Shown here: positions 31,819 through 43,972 of the stretch, one piece after another
How the letters are laid out: the number at the start of each line of letters is the position of its first letter
Position numbering within the stretch: the stretch's first letter is position 1
Assembly (NCBI RefSeq): GCF_035222485.1
Contig: NC_085920.1
Coordinates: 310,001 to 374,000, forward strand
Direction of reading: 5' to 3'
DNA: 64,000 nucleotides
DNA from: Podospora pseudoanserina
Lineage: Eukaryota; Ascomycota; Sordariomycetes; Sordariales; Podosporaceae
The notes under the pieces: generated by a model
What the model saw: only the letters and a program-made list of their open reading frames with translations
Told to the model about the DNA's origin: nothing
Databases searched by the model: none
Made by a program: the position numbers and the translations under genes

Positions 31819-34367
31819 ATGCCTCGACAAACAACCCAGCTCCCCTTGCGCCCAGCTGGCCCGCAGGCAGCGAAGAAGCCCTGTGTATTCTTTACCCAAG
31901 GACGCTGTCGGAATGGGAGCACCTGCTCATTTTTCCATGATCCAGTGCTTGTCAAGCTAGTTGGGACCGGGTCAACTTCCACTGCCGATCAAGATGACAT
32001 AGCTTCAACATCCAAGATCACTTGCCACTTCTACCTGAAAGGAGCCTGTTTGAAGGGAGACACTTGCTCTTTTGCTCACCCCGAATCTCACAGACCACCA
32101 CCTGTGGTGGATACCAAAGAGTCTTTAACTGATGACACAGTTGCTCCAGAGAAGGTAACAATGATGTACTTTATATGCCGGCAAAATCAGCTAATAATGG
32201 GAAGGATGAACCTGAAGACAGACCCGATGACTGGATGCGCCAGCTTGGTGGAGCTGTCATACAGTTCGGACACGGCGCCGCCGTCTTGAAGGCATCTCTC
32301 CAGTCAGACTTCTCCGCGGTCCGCATCAGTCAGCTGCCGGAAACGAGTACCCTGTGTCAAATCTTCCAAGCTCTCCGCCAGCTCGGATTCGCCGTCTCCC
32401 CTGATGAAATACGCTTCGTACCGAGCCCTGATCCAACCCATCGTATCGCTGATGTCCGCGTGGAGGATCCCGCCTTTGCAAGACGGCTCATGAGTGCTGT
32501 AGAAGACTGCCAAAGATCCCTTGGAAACGACATCAAAGTGATCCAAATCAACGCGCCTATGCCGGGGGGATCTGGGATGCACAGAGTCGAGTGTAAAAAG
32601 GTGCTCTGCTCCTGGTACCGCCCCTTCAAGACGGTCTGGCTGAATTTCACATCGCACGGTTTGGCCGAGACAATCCGCCAAAAGTACGCGAGTGGGAGGT
32701 ACAAGGTTCTCAACATGACTGTAACGAGCCACGCACCCAAGAAAAGCAAAGCATGGACGACAGTTATGCTCACCGAAGTCCCTGCTGAAGCCACCGAAGA
32801 CGATGTTACGAAGTCCATCCCGGCAAACATGTCGCCTAGAAACGTGGAGACTGGAACCCCGAGCTTTAGATACAATGCTGATGTGGCGAATGCTTTTGTC
32901 AAGTCGAAGTTGATGGAGGTTGGACCACTTGAATGGTGGGAGGACGCCGTGTTTGGTGGAAAGCGTGCGAAGGTGAAGGCTCGCTTCCAGGACGACGGCG
33001 ATGCTGCCAAAGCGGCCTCGATGCTGAACGGATGGGAGCTTCCATTCCACAAGAAGGGCAAGCTCACCGTCCAGGCTATCTATTCAGCACGATTCAAGGT
33101 CCAAGAACGCATATATCAAGCCATCAAACCCATCATCAAGGAGCAGAGCCCCATGTGGCAAGCAAAAAAGGTGTACCTGGCTGCCTATGAGCCTGCCAAG
33201 TTCTCTTCTTCACGCGCCTTGAAGTTTGAAGGTGAAGATAACAAGGCAGTTGCGGAAGCAAAGCGTACCTTGGAGCAGATATTGGAAGGACGTCTTGCCA
33301 CCGACAAAGGCAAACCGATCTGGTCCCCTGCTTTCACCGTCAACGGCGAGGTCTTTCAGAAAATAAAGGAGCTTGAGCAGCTTTTCGGCATCGTGGTCAT
33401 TCGCAACAAGAAACGATCGCGGGTGTATCTCTTCGGGTCGGAAGACAAATGCAAAGAAGCCGAACCAGAACTTGCAGAAATCGCCCAGCAGGACTCGTCA
33501 ACCGCCAACATCATCAAGCTGGACGCAGGCCAGTTTGCCTGGGCCTTACGAGGTGGCTTCAAGTCCATCGCCGAGATTCTCGGCCGCAAGGCCACCTTGA
33601 ATGTTGTCTCAGAGCCCAAGCAGATCGTAGTGACGGGATCAACAGAAGACATCAAGCTCGCCATGGACATGGTCAAAGCCCAGAATGAATTCACCGAGAG
33701 TAGCACCGCCAAACCCTCCATGACTGAAGACTGCTCAATCTGCTGGATGGAACCCGAAAATCCGCTCACCACCCCCTGCAACCACACCTACTGCACTGAC
33801 TGCTTCGAATCCCTCTGCACCTCTGCAACCTCTTGCAGCAACACCAACTTCATCCTTCAATGCGAAGGAAGCTCGTCCAAATGCCAGCAACCCCTTTCCC
33901 TCAACTTTCTCCAAGACCATCTATCATCCCAGCTATTCGAAGACATGCTCCAAGCGTCCTTCAAGTCTTACGTCTCGCACCGGCCCGACGCCCTCCGCCA
34001 CTGCCCAACCCCAGACTGCGGACAAATCTACCGCGCCGCCACTGGCACCTTTACCTGTCCCAACTGCCTCACCCCAGTATGTACCACCTGTTTTGTATCA
34101 CACCAGGGCATGACTTGTGCCGATCACAAGTTTGTTTCGTCTGGCGGGGACATAGCCCTGAAGGAAGCCAAGCAGCGCTTGGGGATCAAGGATTGTCCCA
34201 AGTGCAAGACTGCCATGGAAAAGACGGACGGGTGCGACCACATGACTTGTGGCGGCTGCGGTACTCATATTTGCTGGAACTGTTTGAAGACGTTTGGGAC
34301 GGGGGCTGACTGCTACGCGCATATGAATCGGGCGCATGGTGGCATCGGGATTGATGTCAGGTTTTGA
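31819..34367 (+). CDS. CCCH zinc finger - RBR (RING-IBR-RING) E3 ubiquitin ligase
   Basis: Two exons, 31819-32154 and 32205-34367 (GTAACA donor, GGAAG acceptor), giving 832 residues. Two C-x7-C-x5-C-x3-H fingers lie at residues 22-40 and 69-87. A long middle region contains RNA-binding-like or KH-like segments (for example residues about 340-600, FKSIAEILGRKATLNVV). From about residue 621 the RBR module follows: RING1 (CSICWMEPENPLTTPCNHTYC), IBR (HCPTPDCGQIY...CPNCLTPVC) and RING2 (CPKCKTAMEKTDGCDHMTC), with the presumed catalytic Cys in the GCDHM word. Such proteins accept ubiquitin on the RING2 Cys before passing it to substrate. CCCH fingers plus RNA-binding-like segments suggest an RNA-linked ligase. 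The ATG at 31819 is chosen because it directly precedes the first finger. Confidence 0.9.
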
Positions 34368-34790
34368 GTTGTATCCCCGTTCAAGATACGACATATGGAT
34401 GCTGGCCGTATCAACATGCTTCGCATTATTACCGGCCATTCTCCTTTGTATCAGTCGACCTCTTAATTGCTACTGGTTGTTGTTGCTTTGAGGCATCGGT
34501 CTTGAATTAACCCCCATTGGGAGTACAAAGCTCGATCATTTGATAGTTAATATATTCAGAAGGTACAGACCGCCAAACTCTCCATGGTCCCCAAAGAATA
34601 TCCGGTCCGTAGACTGTCGCAAGAGCTCTTAATGCTTTTCCCTCACCGCCATCTTATCCCTCGGCAGCAATTTGGGCTCATAAGCCCTCAAGAGTTCAAG
34701 GCGAGCCATCGCTGCGGCACTCCTCTTTCTCAGGTCCTCGTATAGGATGCCTTCAACAGATGGCTGCAGCACTCTGAAATCACTCAGAGA
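34368..34790. other. intergenic, nothing recognised
   Basis: Convergent 3' ends of the RBR ligase gene and the decayed kinase gene. Confidence 0.45.
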
Positions 34791-36461
34791 TTATACCCGG
34801 CCGTGTCTTGGCTCAAAGAGGGCTAGGAACGGATTCCGCAGTGGGGCCCTATCTTGATACTTCCTGCACTTTTCTCTCAGACTTTCGAGCTTGACATTTG
34901 TCTCCAGCGTCTTTCTCCACACGATAGTTTTGGTGTGGACAACATCTCCCTCGTCGGGGCAGTACCGTCCGAGTACCTCCAGCAGCATGAGGCCAAAGGC
35001 GTAGACGTCAGTGGCCCTTGTTCTGATGCCATCCCGTGTTGCCTCGGGCCCGAGGCAAACGAGGGTGCCTCCGACATCTCTGATGTTCGCTACAGATGTA
35101 GCAAGACCAAAGTCGGAGATGACAAAGGTAGGCGGAGATCCAGTTGCCGTGGATTTCTTGTAGAGAATGTGTTGGGCTGGCGACCTAGGAAAGTCACCGG
35201 CGGCGAAAATGAGGCCAAAAAATGGCCAAAATTGGTAAGCAAATTAGTATTACAGTAGTTGGTTGTTGGTTCAAAAGAAAACAGTAAGAAAATCCAGCCC
35301 CAAGAGCAAACCGGTGTGGGTCTGGGAAAACCTGGGCCCTTTGGTGCCCCACAGAATGTTGTCTGACTTGAGGTCGTGGTGCATGATTCCCTTGTCGTGC
35401 ATGAAAGCCAAACCAGACAGAACCTGGTCGATGAAGCGCCCCAGCCATGAGGGTTGTTGGGACGGAACTTGCCTCCACACTGGTGTGTTGGAAGAAGCTT
35501 CGTCAAGCTGCCATCATAAAGGGGGGGAAAGATCTGGACTACCATGTCCTCGATCCATCCCTGGTGATGCTCTAATTGGACATTGTTGGGCTGCAGACAC
35601 TCCATGTTAGCGTACCTGGTGGGTTGCATTGCCGAGAGTAGTCACAAGCGTGCAAGCCTACGTGGCGGAGTCTGGCAAGCTGTTCAACTTCCACTTGAAG
35701 TTCTTCTTCTTCGTTCTCTTCTTGCATTCCTTCACAGCATACAGGATGCCCGAAGCAAGATTCACGGCCATGGAGACTTTACCAAAACCACCCTCGCCAA
35801 GAACCTTGTACGTGTGAATCTGGCGCAGTGGCTTCTTGTCCAGGTCGACGGGGACAACCGGCGCATTGGGGCTCGATCTTGATCATTGTAGGATTTAGAG
35901 TTCGCTGGGTCTCGAAATGGGTCCCTCCCCCCTTCCTATGTGCCTCTGAAACCGTAGCAAGAGACTTTCTGGCTGCATCAACGTTCTTCAGGACATTGTC
36001 ACCCCATACAAACTTGAAAGATATCAGCGATGTAAGCCATATGATGATCGGTAGGCTCCCGTCCATTGGTATAACATTCGACGACGAGGATCGCCTTGTA
36101 AGCGGTATTTTGTCGATTGTGTTTCCGCGTGAATCCGTACACCTGATGCTGGTGTGACAACCTGTAGTTGCATCTTGTAGCATCAGCTCTCCCGATGGGT
36201 AAAGCTTAAAAGAGCATTGCTGGTCGGGCAGCCCACGAAGGTGGAGCACAATGTCACTCAGCTGCTTTAGTCTGCCGATGGACAAGATACGTCTAGCAAA
36301 GTTGGACTTGTTTCTAGCCTTGACCTGCAGGCTGACGATGCCCTTGTATTGACCTTGGTAGAATGGGTTTTCTTCGACAATCTTTCGGGACTCGGCGTCT
36401 TGCGGTACGAGATAGAATAGGGCCTCGGTGGCATGTCTAACCGAGGTTGGCTATGTCGTGA
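34791..36461 (-). pseudogene. FHA-domain serine/threonine kinase, decayed
   Basis: Minus-strand remains of a kinase. N-terminal part (about 36461-35880): ALFYLVPQDAESRKIVEE and SIGRLKQLSDIVLHLRG...CSFKLYPSGELMLQD, an FHA-like phosphopeptide-binding fold. Kinase part: glycine loop VLGEGGFGKV (near 35790), ATP lysine LYAVKEC, alpha-C helix VEVEQLARLRH in a shifted frame, catalytic loop IMHHDLKSDNIL (HHD in place of HRD) near 35375, DFG as VISDFGLAT near 35110, and TDVYAFGLMLLE. The frame changes between the lysine and the alpha-C helix. An intron probably separates the catalytic loop from DFG (TCCTAG acceptor near 35185). No in-frame ATG precedes the FHA part, because a stop lies directly upstream. 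Either several introns are unresolved or, more likely, this is a pseudogene. Confidence 0.6.
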
Positions 36462-37162
36462 AGCTAAAGTTTGCAGGGAAGGCCCCAAGGGTAGAGATGG
36501 TATGAAGTAGTGTAGTGATTGTTTTGATATGAGTGGAATCGACCTGCGATTCCTAGCGATCTGTCGGGGAGAATTGTATCATGACCTGCTCACTGTCGCG
36601 GATCACCGGCCTTTCATCGATGCAGATACCCAGGTAGGTCGCTTGCCGACAGCTATCAACTCTGATATGCTTTCGAATCCACACCTGGCCAACATGTGGC
36701 AAGCCGGTGAATACAGTGCCTCAGAAGAAATGGCGTGTAGCCTTGTCCGAGATGAGTAGCCCGGGCTCCAGGTTGTTCATCAAGCCAATCAAACTTTATA
36801 TTTCTCGATATGTGTTCATGAAAGTTGGTACCAGATCGTCACGTTTAAGGTCTGCGGTGTGAACAATCCTGGCCAAGCCACCGTAGCAACCTGCAGCTGC
36901 TGGTCGGAGTGTTTCCAGAGCCAACTTCATATGTTTCAAGTCCTATTTTGGATTCAAGGATGGTCGGCCAAATCGTGAGGGTTGGACCACATGTGGGCGC
37001 GTAATCACAATGTACACTCTTCTTCCTACACCGTCTCCATACATGTTGACAGCCTAGCGGGGTTTGAAGCATCAACTTAACCCAACAAGCTCTTTTCCTT
37101 TCATTCTACTTTGAATAACTCTTTGAATTGACTCTTGACCTTATTCACTGACGCTACCCGTT
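36462..37162. other. intergenic, nothing recognised
   Basis: About 700 bases; short frames only. Confidence 0.45.
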
Positions 37163-38244
37163 ATGGATCTTGCCAAACCTTTACCTATGCCTCTCAACAC
37201 GGCGCCAATACTAGCAACGACAGTGTACACCGGTAACTGGAAACGTGAACGGGAATACGAAGATCTGCAGCAGGAACTTAAAGAGGTCACGAAACGGAAT
37301 CTCGACATTCACCACTACAAGAACAAGCCACTTTCAAATTCACAGGACTTCCTCAGCGAGGCTGGCACTGCCCTATCGCAGCTGGCATGGGACGACACCG
37401 AGCACCCATCCAAGTCCGAGCCCTATCACGCTGAATTCCTGTCTCATCTACCCCCTCACACAGCTGTCAACAGCTTCGAGGAGCTCGGGGTATACATGTC
37501 CCAGGCAAAGTATGTCATATCACTCGGTGGCTCCCCTCTGCCAGATCTGAAATATGGCATCACTATCGTGCCGGCCGGTGATGAATCGCTCCTGTTCATG
37601 GGCTATGGAGACCACGCAGATATGCCCTCCGAATTCAGGGCGGAAATACACGCCAAAAGCAAAGTGGTGCGGAAGCAGGTGTTTGACGAAGAAATGAAGA
37701 TGTGTGGGAGCTATGTACCTCATGTGGGCGGGGGCATTGAGGATTTTAGGCTGCCCCCTATGGATGTGCTGGAGAAGTTGTTTTACGCCGAAAGAGTTCG
37801 ACAAAGGAGGGCTAGATATCGAGAACTTCATGGCACGAGACGCTCAAGTGACATTGGATCGCAGCCATCAGGTGACGCTTGTGCTGAGCACTTTCTGGAT
37901 GAGTATTCTGTGCCATCACCTCGCTCCTATAGCTCACGCTGTACATCCATGCGGACGAAACCCCATCACCGCCGAGCGCAGAAATTGCTGATGGCTTGCG
38001 ACGGTTGTTTACGCTGCAGTCACAACAAGAGGAATCAGGAGATACACAGGGGCAGGAGCTGTACCATCCCGATAAGCTGTCAGAACTTGCGCAATTTCTT
38101 TGGCAACTGGCCGACGGCAACGTACGGGTAAATCCTGGACTAGACGACGCAATATGGACCAAGTTGACAGAACTGCTGCCCTCCAATTCTTCGGAAGCAG
38201 AGGAGGACATGCCTGCAGATGACAAAAAAAATAAAGTAATTTGA
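37163..38244 (+). CDS. unknown soluble protein, at least two exons
   Basis: Begins MDLAKPLPMPLNTAP and reads well through VISLGGSPLPDLKYGITIVPAG and GIEDFRLPPMDVLEKLFYAE. The sense then seems to pass to another frame near 37790 (EFDKGGLDIENFMARDAQVTLDRSHQ). An intron with CAG|GTGACG donor and CTATAG acceptor (about 37873-37933) joins this to LTLYIHADETPSPPSAEIADGL and SELAQFLWQLADGN, ending at 38244. The frame change near 37790 is a one-base shift or an unrecognised intron. I recognise no family. No membrane or signal segment is seen. Confidence 0.5.
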
Positions 38245-38568
38245 TGGCCACAGACTTGACAGCTGATTGCCTAAGCACAGATATCATATAATTTCCCTGA
38301 TCATCATCATCATCATCATCTGTCGTGCAATGTCCTGCTGTTGGTAACCTCCTTGGCAGAGTGGGTACGATTGACCTCACACGAAATCAGGGGGCAGATA
38401 GTCTTTCTAGGCGATGATCATTTTCAAAAAGAAGCATGAAATTGGTAGGTTACAACATCAGGCAATATCCAAGTGATAAAACAACAACGAATAAAAGCAA
38501 GCGCCAAAAGCTTAAGGTACAAGGAAGCATTCACAACGAAGCCCAACACCTTTACCCACTAGCACCTC
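38245..38568. other. intergenic with an ATC triplet run
   Basis: A run of about six ATC triplets lies at 38301-38321. No gene supported. Confidence 0.5.
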
Positions 38569-39564
38569 TCACGCATCACTCAACACCACTTCCCCCTTCT
38601 CCCCAACCCCCCAACTAGTCTCATACATGCACCTCCCCGCCTCGCAATCCGCATGAAACACCATCCCCCCCTCCCCCCCCTGAACCGCACTCGCCCCCCC
38701 CGGAGCCACAAACCCATAATCCTGGGTCGCCCGCCCAATCAACTCCCCCATCCTCACCCACGGCCCCTTGATATTCTCCGCCACCGCATACCTAACATCA
38801 TACTCCACCGTATTGTAACAATGCGAGCTATAAAACAAAACGTACCTCCCCCGCTTCGTCTTGACCAAATTCGGCGCCTCGATCAACGGCCCATCAATCT
38901 CGGGTATCCTATCCAACACCGTCGTCGCCGGACCAACAGGCGTGAACCCATCGCTAATGTCCACCTCTTGGAGTACAAACGGCGTGGGAAACCCAGGCTT
39001 GTCCCCGTTGCCGCACGGCCCCCCCTTTCCTTTGGCGCTGCCGTCGACCTTGTAGATTACATACCGCCTGTTAGTTTCGGCGTCGAAAAACCCAGACGAG
39101 TCAATCGCTCCGCCGTCGTGGTCCGGGCAGGCAAAGGGGTGAGGGTGGGGGGTGTAAGGACCCAAGATGGAGGTTTTGGAGACCGCCACGCCGATGCAGT
39201 GGTATGGCGAGCCCGAGAGGCGGCCCGAGTAGTACATCACGTAGGTTTTGGTTTGGGGGATGAAGTGGACGTCCGGTGCCCAGATTAGCGGGAGCGTGTC
39301 GTTCACCCAGTCGCCCGGGGTGGGCAAGAGGTCAATCTTGTTGAGGAGTGTCCATCTGGCGTCGGCGGAGGTGAAGGACGGAAAGGAAGGGGACCAGGCC
39401 ACTTGGACATTGTTCTTGTTCCCGGAGGTGGCAAAGGCGTACCACTTGGAGGTTGCTGGGTCAAATGTGACGGAAGGGTCAGGGAAGTCGAGGTTCCCCA
39501 ATGTAGTGCGGGGTGAGGAGAGCACCCCCAAAGGCAAGAATGCTAGAAATAGTACCGAATACAT
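38569..39564 (-). CDS. glycoside hydrolase family 43-like enzyme, secreted
   Basis: Single exon, 331 residues, with signal peptide MYSVLFLAFLPLGVLSS. The five-bladed propeller signature of GH43 is visible: LDFPDPSV with the general-base Asp, IWAPDVHF, GAIDSSGFFD with the pKa-modulating Asp, and PLIEAPNLV with the general-acid Glu. KWYAFATSG and GRYVLFYSSHCYNT are typical blade strands. Likely an extracellular arabinanase, arabinofuranosidase or xylosidase; substrate not determinable. Length fits a single-domain member. Confidence 0.9.
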   Translation of the reverse strand: MYSVLFLAFLPLGVLSSPRTTLGNLDFPDPSVTFDPATSKWYAFATSGNKNNVQVAWSPSFPSFTSADARWTLLNKIDLLPTPGDWVNDTLPLIWAPDVHFIPQTKTYVMYYSGRLSGSPYHCIGVAVSKTSILGPYTPHPHPFACPDHDGGAIDSSGFFDAETNRRYVIYKVDGSAKGKGGPCGNGDKPGFPTPFVLQEVDISDGFTPVGPATTVLDRIPEIDGPLIEAPNLVKTKRGRYVLFYSSHCYNTVEYDVRYAVAENIKGPWVRMGELIGRATQDYGFVAPGGASAVQGGEGGMVFHADCEAGRCMYETSWGVGEKGEVVLSDA

Positions 39565-40162
39565 TGTGTTGACTGCAGTGTAAAGTCTTGTGGTGGTGGG
39601 CTAATGAATGCATGGTTCTTTGGGGCAAGACAGCTACGCCCAAGTTATATATTAATGACGACTTGACGATGTCATGAGAATATCGGGTCGACGGCCGAAA
39701 CAGGACAATGATGACCATGGCGTATTACCACCCCTAGTATCTTGCACTACCCGCCAGGCCGAACTCATTACAACTCACACAGGACAAGTGATCAGCAGGA
39801 TTATGTCTGGGGCAAAACTCACTCGTGCTGAATCAGGGTCTAGCGGTAATGTCCCACCGAACCCGACCAGTCGGTAACGCGGGGAAGTCTTGTGATCTGA
39901 GGTTGTGTTGCCGGAGGTAGTAGTAGCATCGACAACGAAGAGGCGGTTTGTGGTGGGTGATAGTTCTTGGGCGCGCGAGGCTGTGGTCATAGGTAGTCCG
40001 TTATGGAACACCAAGACAGGGCTTCGAAAGTTGTACAGATTGTCTTGGTCCACAAGCTTCGAGAATGATACCGCACCATGATATTGATTCAGTCATAAAT
40101 TGCTGTGAACCTATATCCGATCACATCCCAGATGTTGCGTAAATGCCTCACCACCACCACTA
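39565..40162. other. intergenic, nothing recognised
   Basis: About 600 bases between two minus-strand genes. A 92-codon minus-strand frame at 39775-40053 has no family resemblance. Confidence 0.45.
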
Positions 40163-40954
40163 TCAGAATCCCCGATTCACCCCTTCCCAGTCTGGGTTAT
40201 CCCTCTTCGCCCTCACCAGATCACCCGGCCAGCTTCCTCCTGGAGCCTTCTGAGGATTCTGGATGCCCTGTTCACAGACTGCATCTCCCAGTTCCTTCTC
40301 AATTTCGAGCCTTGGTAACTGCCAGCGTATCACATCAGCCCAGGTGTCGATTAATTCCGGCGGCGGTGGCGGGTAGCTTCCAAAATCTGCCCTGACGCCC
40401 AATCGAAGGGCTCGGACCGTCCCTCCCAGCCGCTCTGCGATCCCGGGAGAGGTATGCAACGACATGGCGAGCCACGCGTCTCGGACCTCCTTCTCGGGGA
40501 TGCCGTGTGCTCGGAGTAGGTTTTCAGCAACATCGGCCGAGACAACCTCGAATCTCTCTGGCACGTCGTTGTAGGTCGAGGCAGTGCCAATGTCGTGGAG
40601 GATGCAAGCTACAAATAAGACATGGGGTGCTGCTCGCGGTGTGCAACTAGGTGTGGGATTGTCATATTCGCTGGCCATGGTCGATCGGATCGAAGGGGCA
40701 TAATGTGCGCCTGGTGGAAGGAAATCCTCAAAAAGACGCATAAAGGCCGTAGCGTAGAAATACACTCTGAGACTGTGATACAGGATGGAAGCTGGCAGGA
40801 TGGATTTGGCGACCGCGAGAGCTTCGGTGCAGACTGGATGTGCAGGAATGAGGGCTCGAACGGCCGCCGTGATGGTGCCGGTCCCAACTCCTGGTCCTAT
40901 CCCTGGAGAGCTGGATGTGGAAGCGGTTGACTGATGTCTTGGAGGGTTGCACAT
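40163..40954 (-). CDS. HD-domain protein, cyanamide hydratase-like
   Basis: Single exon, 263 residues. HD-domain metal ligands are visible: ILYHSLRVYFYATAF (His), VLFVACILHDIGTAS (His-Asp) and AMSLHTSPGIAE, with DTWADVIRWQLPR near the C-terminus. The arrangement and the VPERFEVVSADVAENLLRAHG helix resemble fungal cyanamide hydratases and related HD hydrolases, which convert cyanamide to urea or act on isonitriles. The first 25 residues are Ser/Thr/Gly-rich and probably disordered. Length is normal for the family. Confidence 0.85.
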   Translation of the reverse strand: MCNPPRHQSTASTSSSPGIGPGVGTGTITAAVRALIPAHPVCTEALAVAKSILPASILYHSLRVYFYATAFMRLFEDFLPPGAHYAPSIRSTMASEYDNPTPSCTPRAAPHVLFVACILHDIGTASTYNDVPERFEVVSADVAENLLRAHGIPEKEVRDAWLAMSLHTSPGIAERLGGTVRALRLGVRADFGSYPPPPPELIDTWADVIRWQLPRLEIEKELGDAVCEQGIQNPQKAPGGSWPGDLVRAKRDNPDWEGVNRGF

Positions 40955-41309
40955 GCTGTTTGATCTTGGGTCAGTGTCTTGGATTGATGTCGGTACCGAA
41001 AGTGTCTCGGTGGTTGAAGATGGGAGGAACGTTGATAGTCAAAATGTGACAGTTAGGGGATGATAGCTCCTGCTGTTTGTTTAGGATCGTTTCCTGGGAG
41101 AAGGCGCTATCGCTGGAATGGACAGGTCATTGTCAGTGGTGAAACTTTGTTGGTCCTTTTTCCATGATCAAAGCACTGGAATTGGCAGCTTTGACTCATC
41201 GAAATCTGGGTAGACCCTAACCCTCGCAAGCTCGAAACAAAAGCAACTATTCTATGCACTAACTATTCTTCCACAGATTCCCATTACCTTTCTCTGGCGC
41301 CGAATCTCT
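40955..41309. other. intergenic, nothing recognised
   Basis: Short gap between the HD-domain gene and the first HET gene. Confidence 0.45.
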
Positions 41310-43972
41310 CTAGATCAGCTTGATCTCCTTCAAAGACAACTTCTCAAACATGCTTTGCAGCTCGCTGCCCACCACGCCATCAAGAGCATACAGCCTCTCC
41401 GTTGCATCAATTGAACCAAGATCAATCGGAGCTCTATCCTCGTCACTTTCCCCAACTTTCAAACTTTCGAGCTTCTCGGTAAGGACTCGTTCCTCAGAAT
41501 CTTCCTTTTCCGCACATGATTCGCATTCTGAAGAGTCCTCTTCTTTATCGTCCTTCAGCTTCTCGGAGCTTTCGTGGGTTGCCCGAAGGCACTTCAATAG
41601 GTGATCCCATTTCTGCTCGGCTTCGTCTTTGTCACTGTGCGTCGCCATGTATTTGACCCTCTGGCAGTGAGACCCATACACGGTCAAGAGACCGATACGC
41701 TTGTATGTAGCCTTCGGTCCGTCACCAACAGGCTCAACCAGGAGGCCACCAATGCACAGCGATTCGTACTCGGTAGGTTTCCTCATAATCAATGGCACAA
41801 AATACCCCGCCACTACATCCGGTCCATTCTCCATGTCCTCGTCCCACTCGATGTCGAACGAAAAGTCAAAGGCGTCGGAATGGAAATTGCTGACACAAAA
41901 GGCTTCCGTGCCATCCTCCTCCTTGATTGACAGCTTATGGGTTTTTCCACCTCCCATAGCAAGCATGTACCAGGGTTTCTTCTCGTAATCCGGGCGAACC
42001 TCGACAGGACGCATGAAGCAGCGCATTGTGATGGAGGCATCCTTGAGAGAGGCGGTGGGCTTTGCCGGAAAGACCGGTGTGGTTGTCGCATCCACAATGT
42101 CGACTAGGGAGTATGTGCTTCCGCTATAATCGAGAGCGGACGGAGAGACGGGCCCAGCGATTGATAGCCAGGACCAAGTCGGCGCGATGTAGCTTCCCGT
42201 CGACCCCACAGGACTTGAATCCCCAGAGGACTGCCACAGTAGTGACTGCGGAAGTGTGGAGCACCATATCCCAGCCAGGTACGTGTCATCTGGCAGAGCG
42301 GCCTCAAATTCCTGCGCAAGGCCCGACAAGGCCACGAGTCTGTCCTGGACGTGACTGAAGATCTTGCCAGAGTATTCCTTGTATATCGTGTTCCAGGCTT
42401 TATACAACTCGGGTGAGGTGTCTGGCGCCACGTTCAGCTTGGTCCTGGTCTGGAACTTGGGGTTCCTGTTAAACACCGACTTGAACGGTGTTCCTCCTGG
42501 GAAAGTTTCGCTCGCGAAATAGGGGGCTTCCGCGCAACACTCCCACATGAGCTCGTGAGAGGTGAAGTGTAACACTCTGCGAGACAGCTGGCGCTCCTGA
42601 AAGACCCACCCTCTTTTCGCCAGGGAGGACTTGGTAATACTGTCAAAAACACCATGTGTGTCCGGAGTCAACCAGCATTTCCAGCTTTCTTGCCCATTGA
42701 AGGAAATGTACATGGGAAAAACAGCCAGTGGATCTCTGTTCCTAAAGCAGCCAAAACGACCGTCAGGGGAATCATCTGCCGAGATGTTGAGCAGTGCATT
42801 CTTGTAGACGTCGTACATCATGATGGACTCTCGTTGCCAGTCCTCTTTGCTGTCCTGGAGAATGCACAGCGAATCGATCCAGAGCCATCGGACTTTTCAG
42901 AAGCAAAGTGTTAGCATACATTCCATTCTTTGTTCCGCAGGTCTGCCTCACCTTTGAACCAGCTTGCCGCCTTGATAGCATCTGCAAATGTCTTGGGCAG
43001 TAGCGATATCGAAACACCTTCCCGAAGTCTCTCTGCAATATTTCCTGTTGTCAAGACAGGTAACTGACTGGCCCCCCATTCCCCCCAGCAATGACTGAGT
43101 GTGATGTACTCTCGTTCTTGCTCGAAATCTCGTGGGGTGTCCAAAGGCGTCACCAACTTCACCATTGACGTCTCAATTGCTGACTTCACATCCAAAAGTC
43201 TGGTTGGCAACCAATCTCTAGAAGCCGTGTTGTTGCATTGGTTGTGCTTGCCATCTTCGTTTGTCTGGCATCGTTTCAGCCACTCTAGCGCATTATCACG
43301 TGTTTGCTCCGATTCCGTAGTCGGGTGTCGTTCCATGCCCTTCCCCTCGGTCATGCCAAATAGTGCCCTGTCGAACTCGGAGAAAGGCCAGATTTGAAGC
43401 TTCAAGATGTTCCAGTAGTTTTTTGCAGCTCTTGGGTGTCCCCGGTGAGTCAGTGCAAAGTGCAGTCGGTTAGGGGCTGGGCCGGACTGCCAACACATCT
43501 CGATATTGGATTCGTCTATCGACTCCATCGCCAGCCGTTTGACCCGCAGGTTAGCCATGAGGAAGATACAGAGATGGCAGCGGGCATCTTCCCCGTCTTG
43601 AAGGGTCTTTGCGCCATTGTGCAGCAAACATGCTGGGGGAAGGCCCTCCATCGCTTCTTTGCCTTTGGTTTTATGAAGATCCGCATGATAGCCAAAATAG
43701 TTCAGGGCGTTGTAGCAGGTGTCACAGAGTTGGGTCATGCTGCGGATGGTTGCGCTCGGTTTAGATCCAGAGTTTGCATCTTGAGATGTTTCTGCTGGTT
43801 CGTCCAGGGAGGATGCTTTTGTCTCATTGTGGCGTGTGAATGGGGATAGGCCGGGTGATTTGACTACAAAGATGTCGACATCGTCGTCGTCGACCTGGTC
43901 CGGGTTGACGAGCACAAACGATGTGATCTTATCGTTGAGCTTCAGAATCTCGTCTGATTCAAGGAGATTCAT
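41310..43972 (-). CDS. HET-domain (heterokaryon incompatibility) protein
   Basis: Two exons, 43972-42952 and 42892-41310, joined in phase (GTGAGG donor, AAAAG acceptor), giving 867 residues. The HET domain starts near residue 286 with YITLSHCWG, continues LPKTFADAIKA, crosses the intron into WLWIDSLCILQDSKEDWQRES, and goes on MMYDVYKNALLNISA and KRGWVFQERQLSRRVLHF, all classic HET blocks. The N-terminal third contains CDTCYNALNYFG and CHLCIFL Cys pairs, common before HET domains. The C-terminal part is acidic (CESCAEKEDSEE). HET domains trigger cell death when activated during non-self fusion. First of two HET genes flanking a hydrolase gene. An earlier ATG at 44062 is possible. Confidence 0.9.

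Noticed and set aside
32304-33067. Minus-strand frames of about 240 codons inside the RBR ligase gene
   Set aside because: Antisense shadows of a well-supported coding exon.
39775-40053. 92-codon minus-strand frame between the GH43 and HD genes
   Set aside because: No recognisable domain and no link to either neighbour; kept as intergenic.
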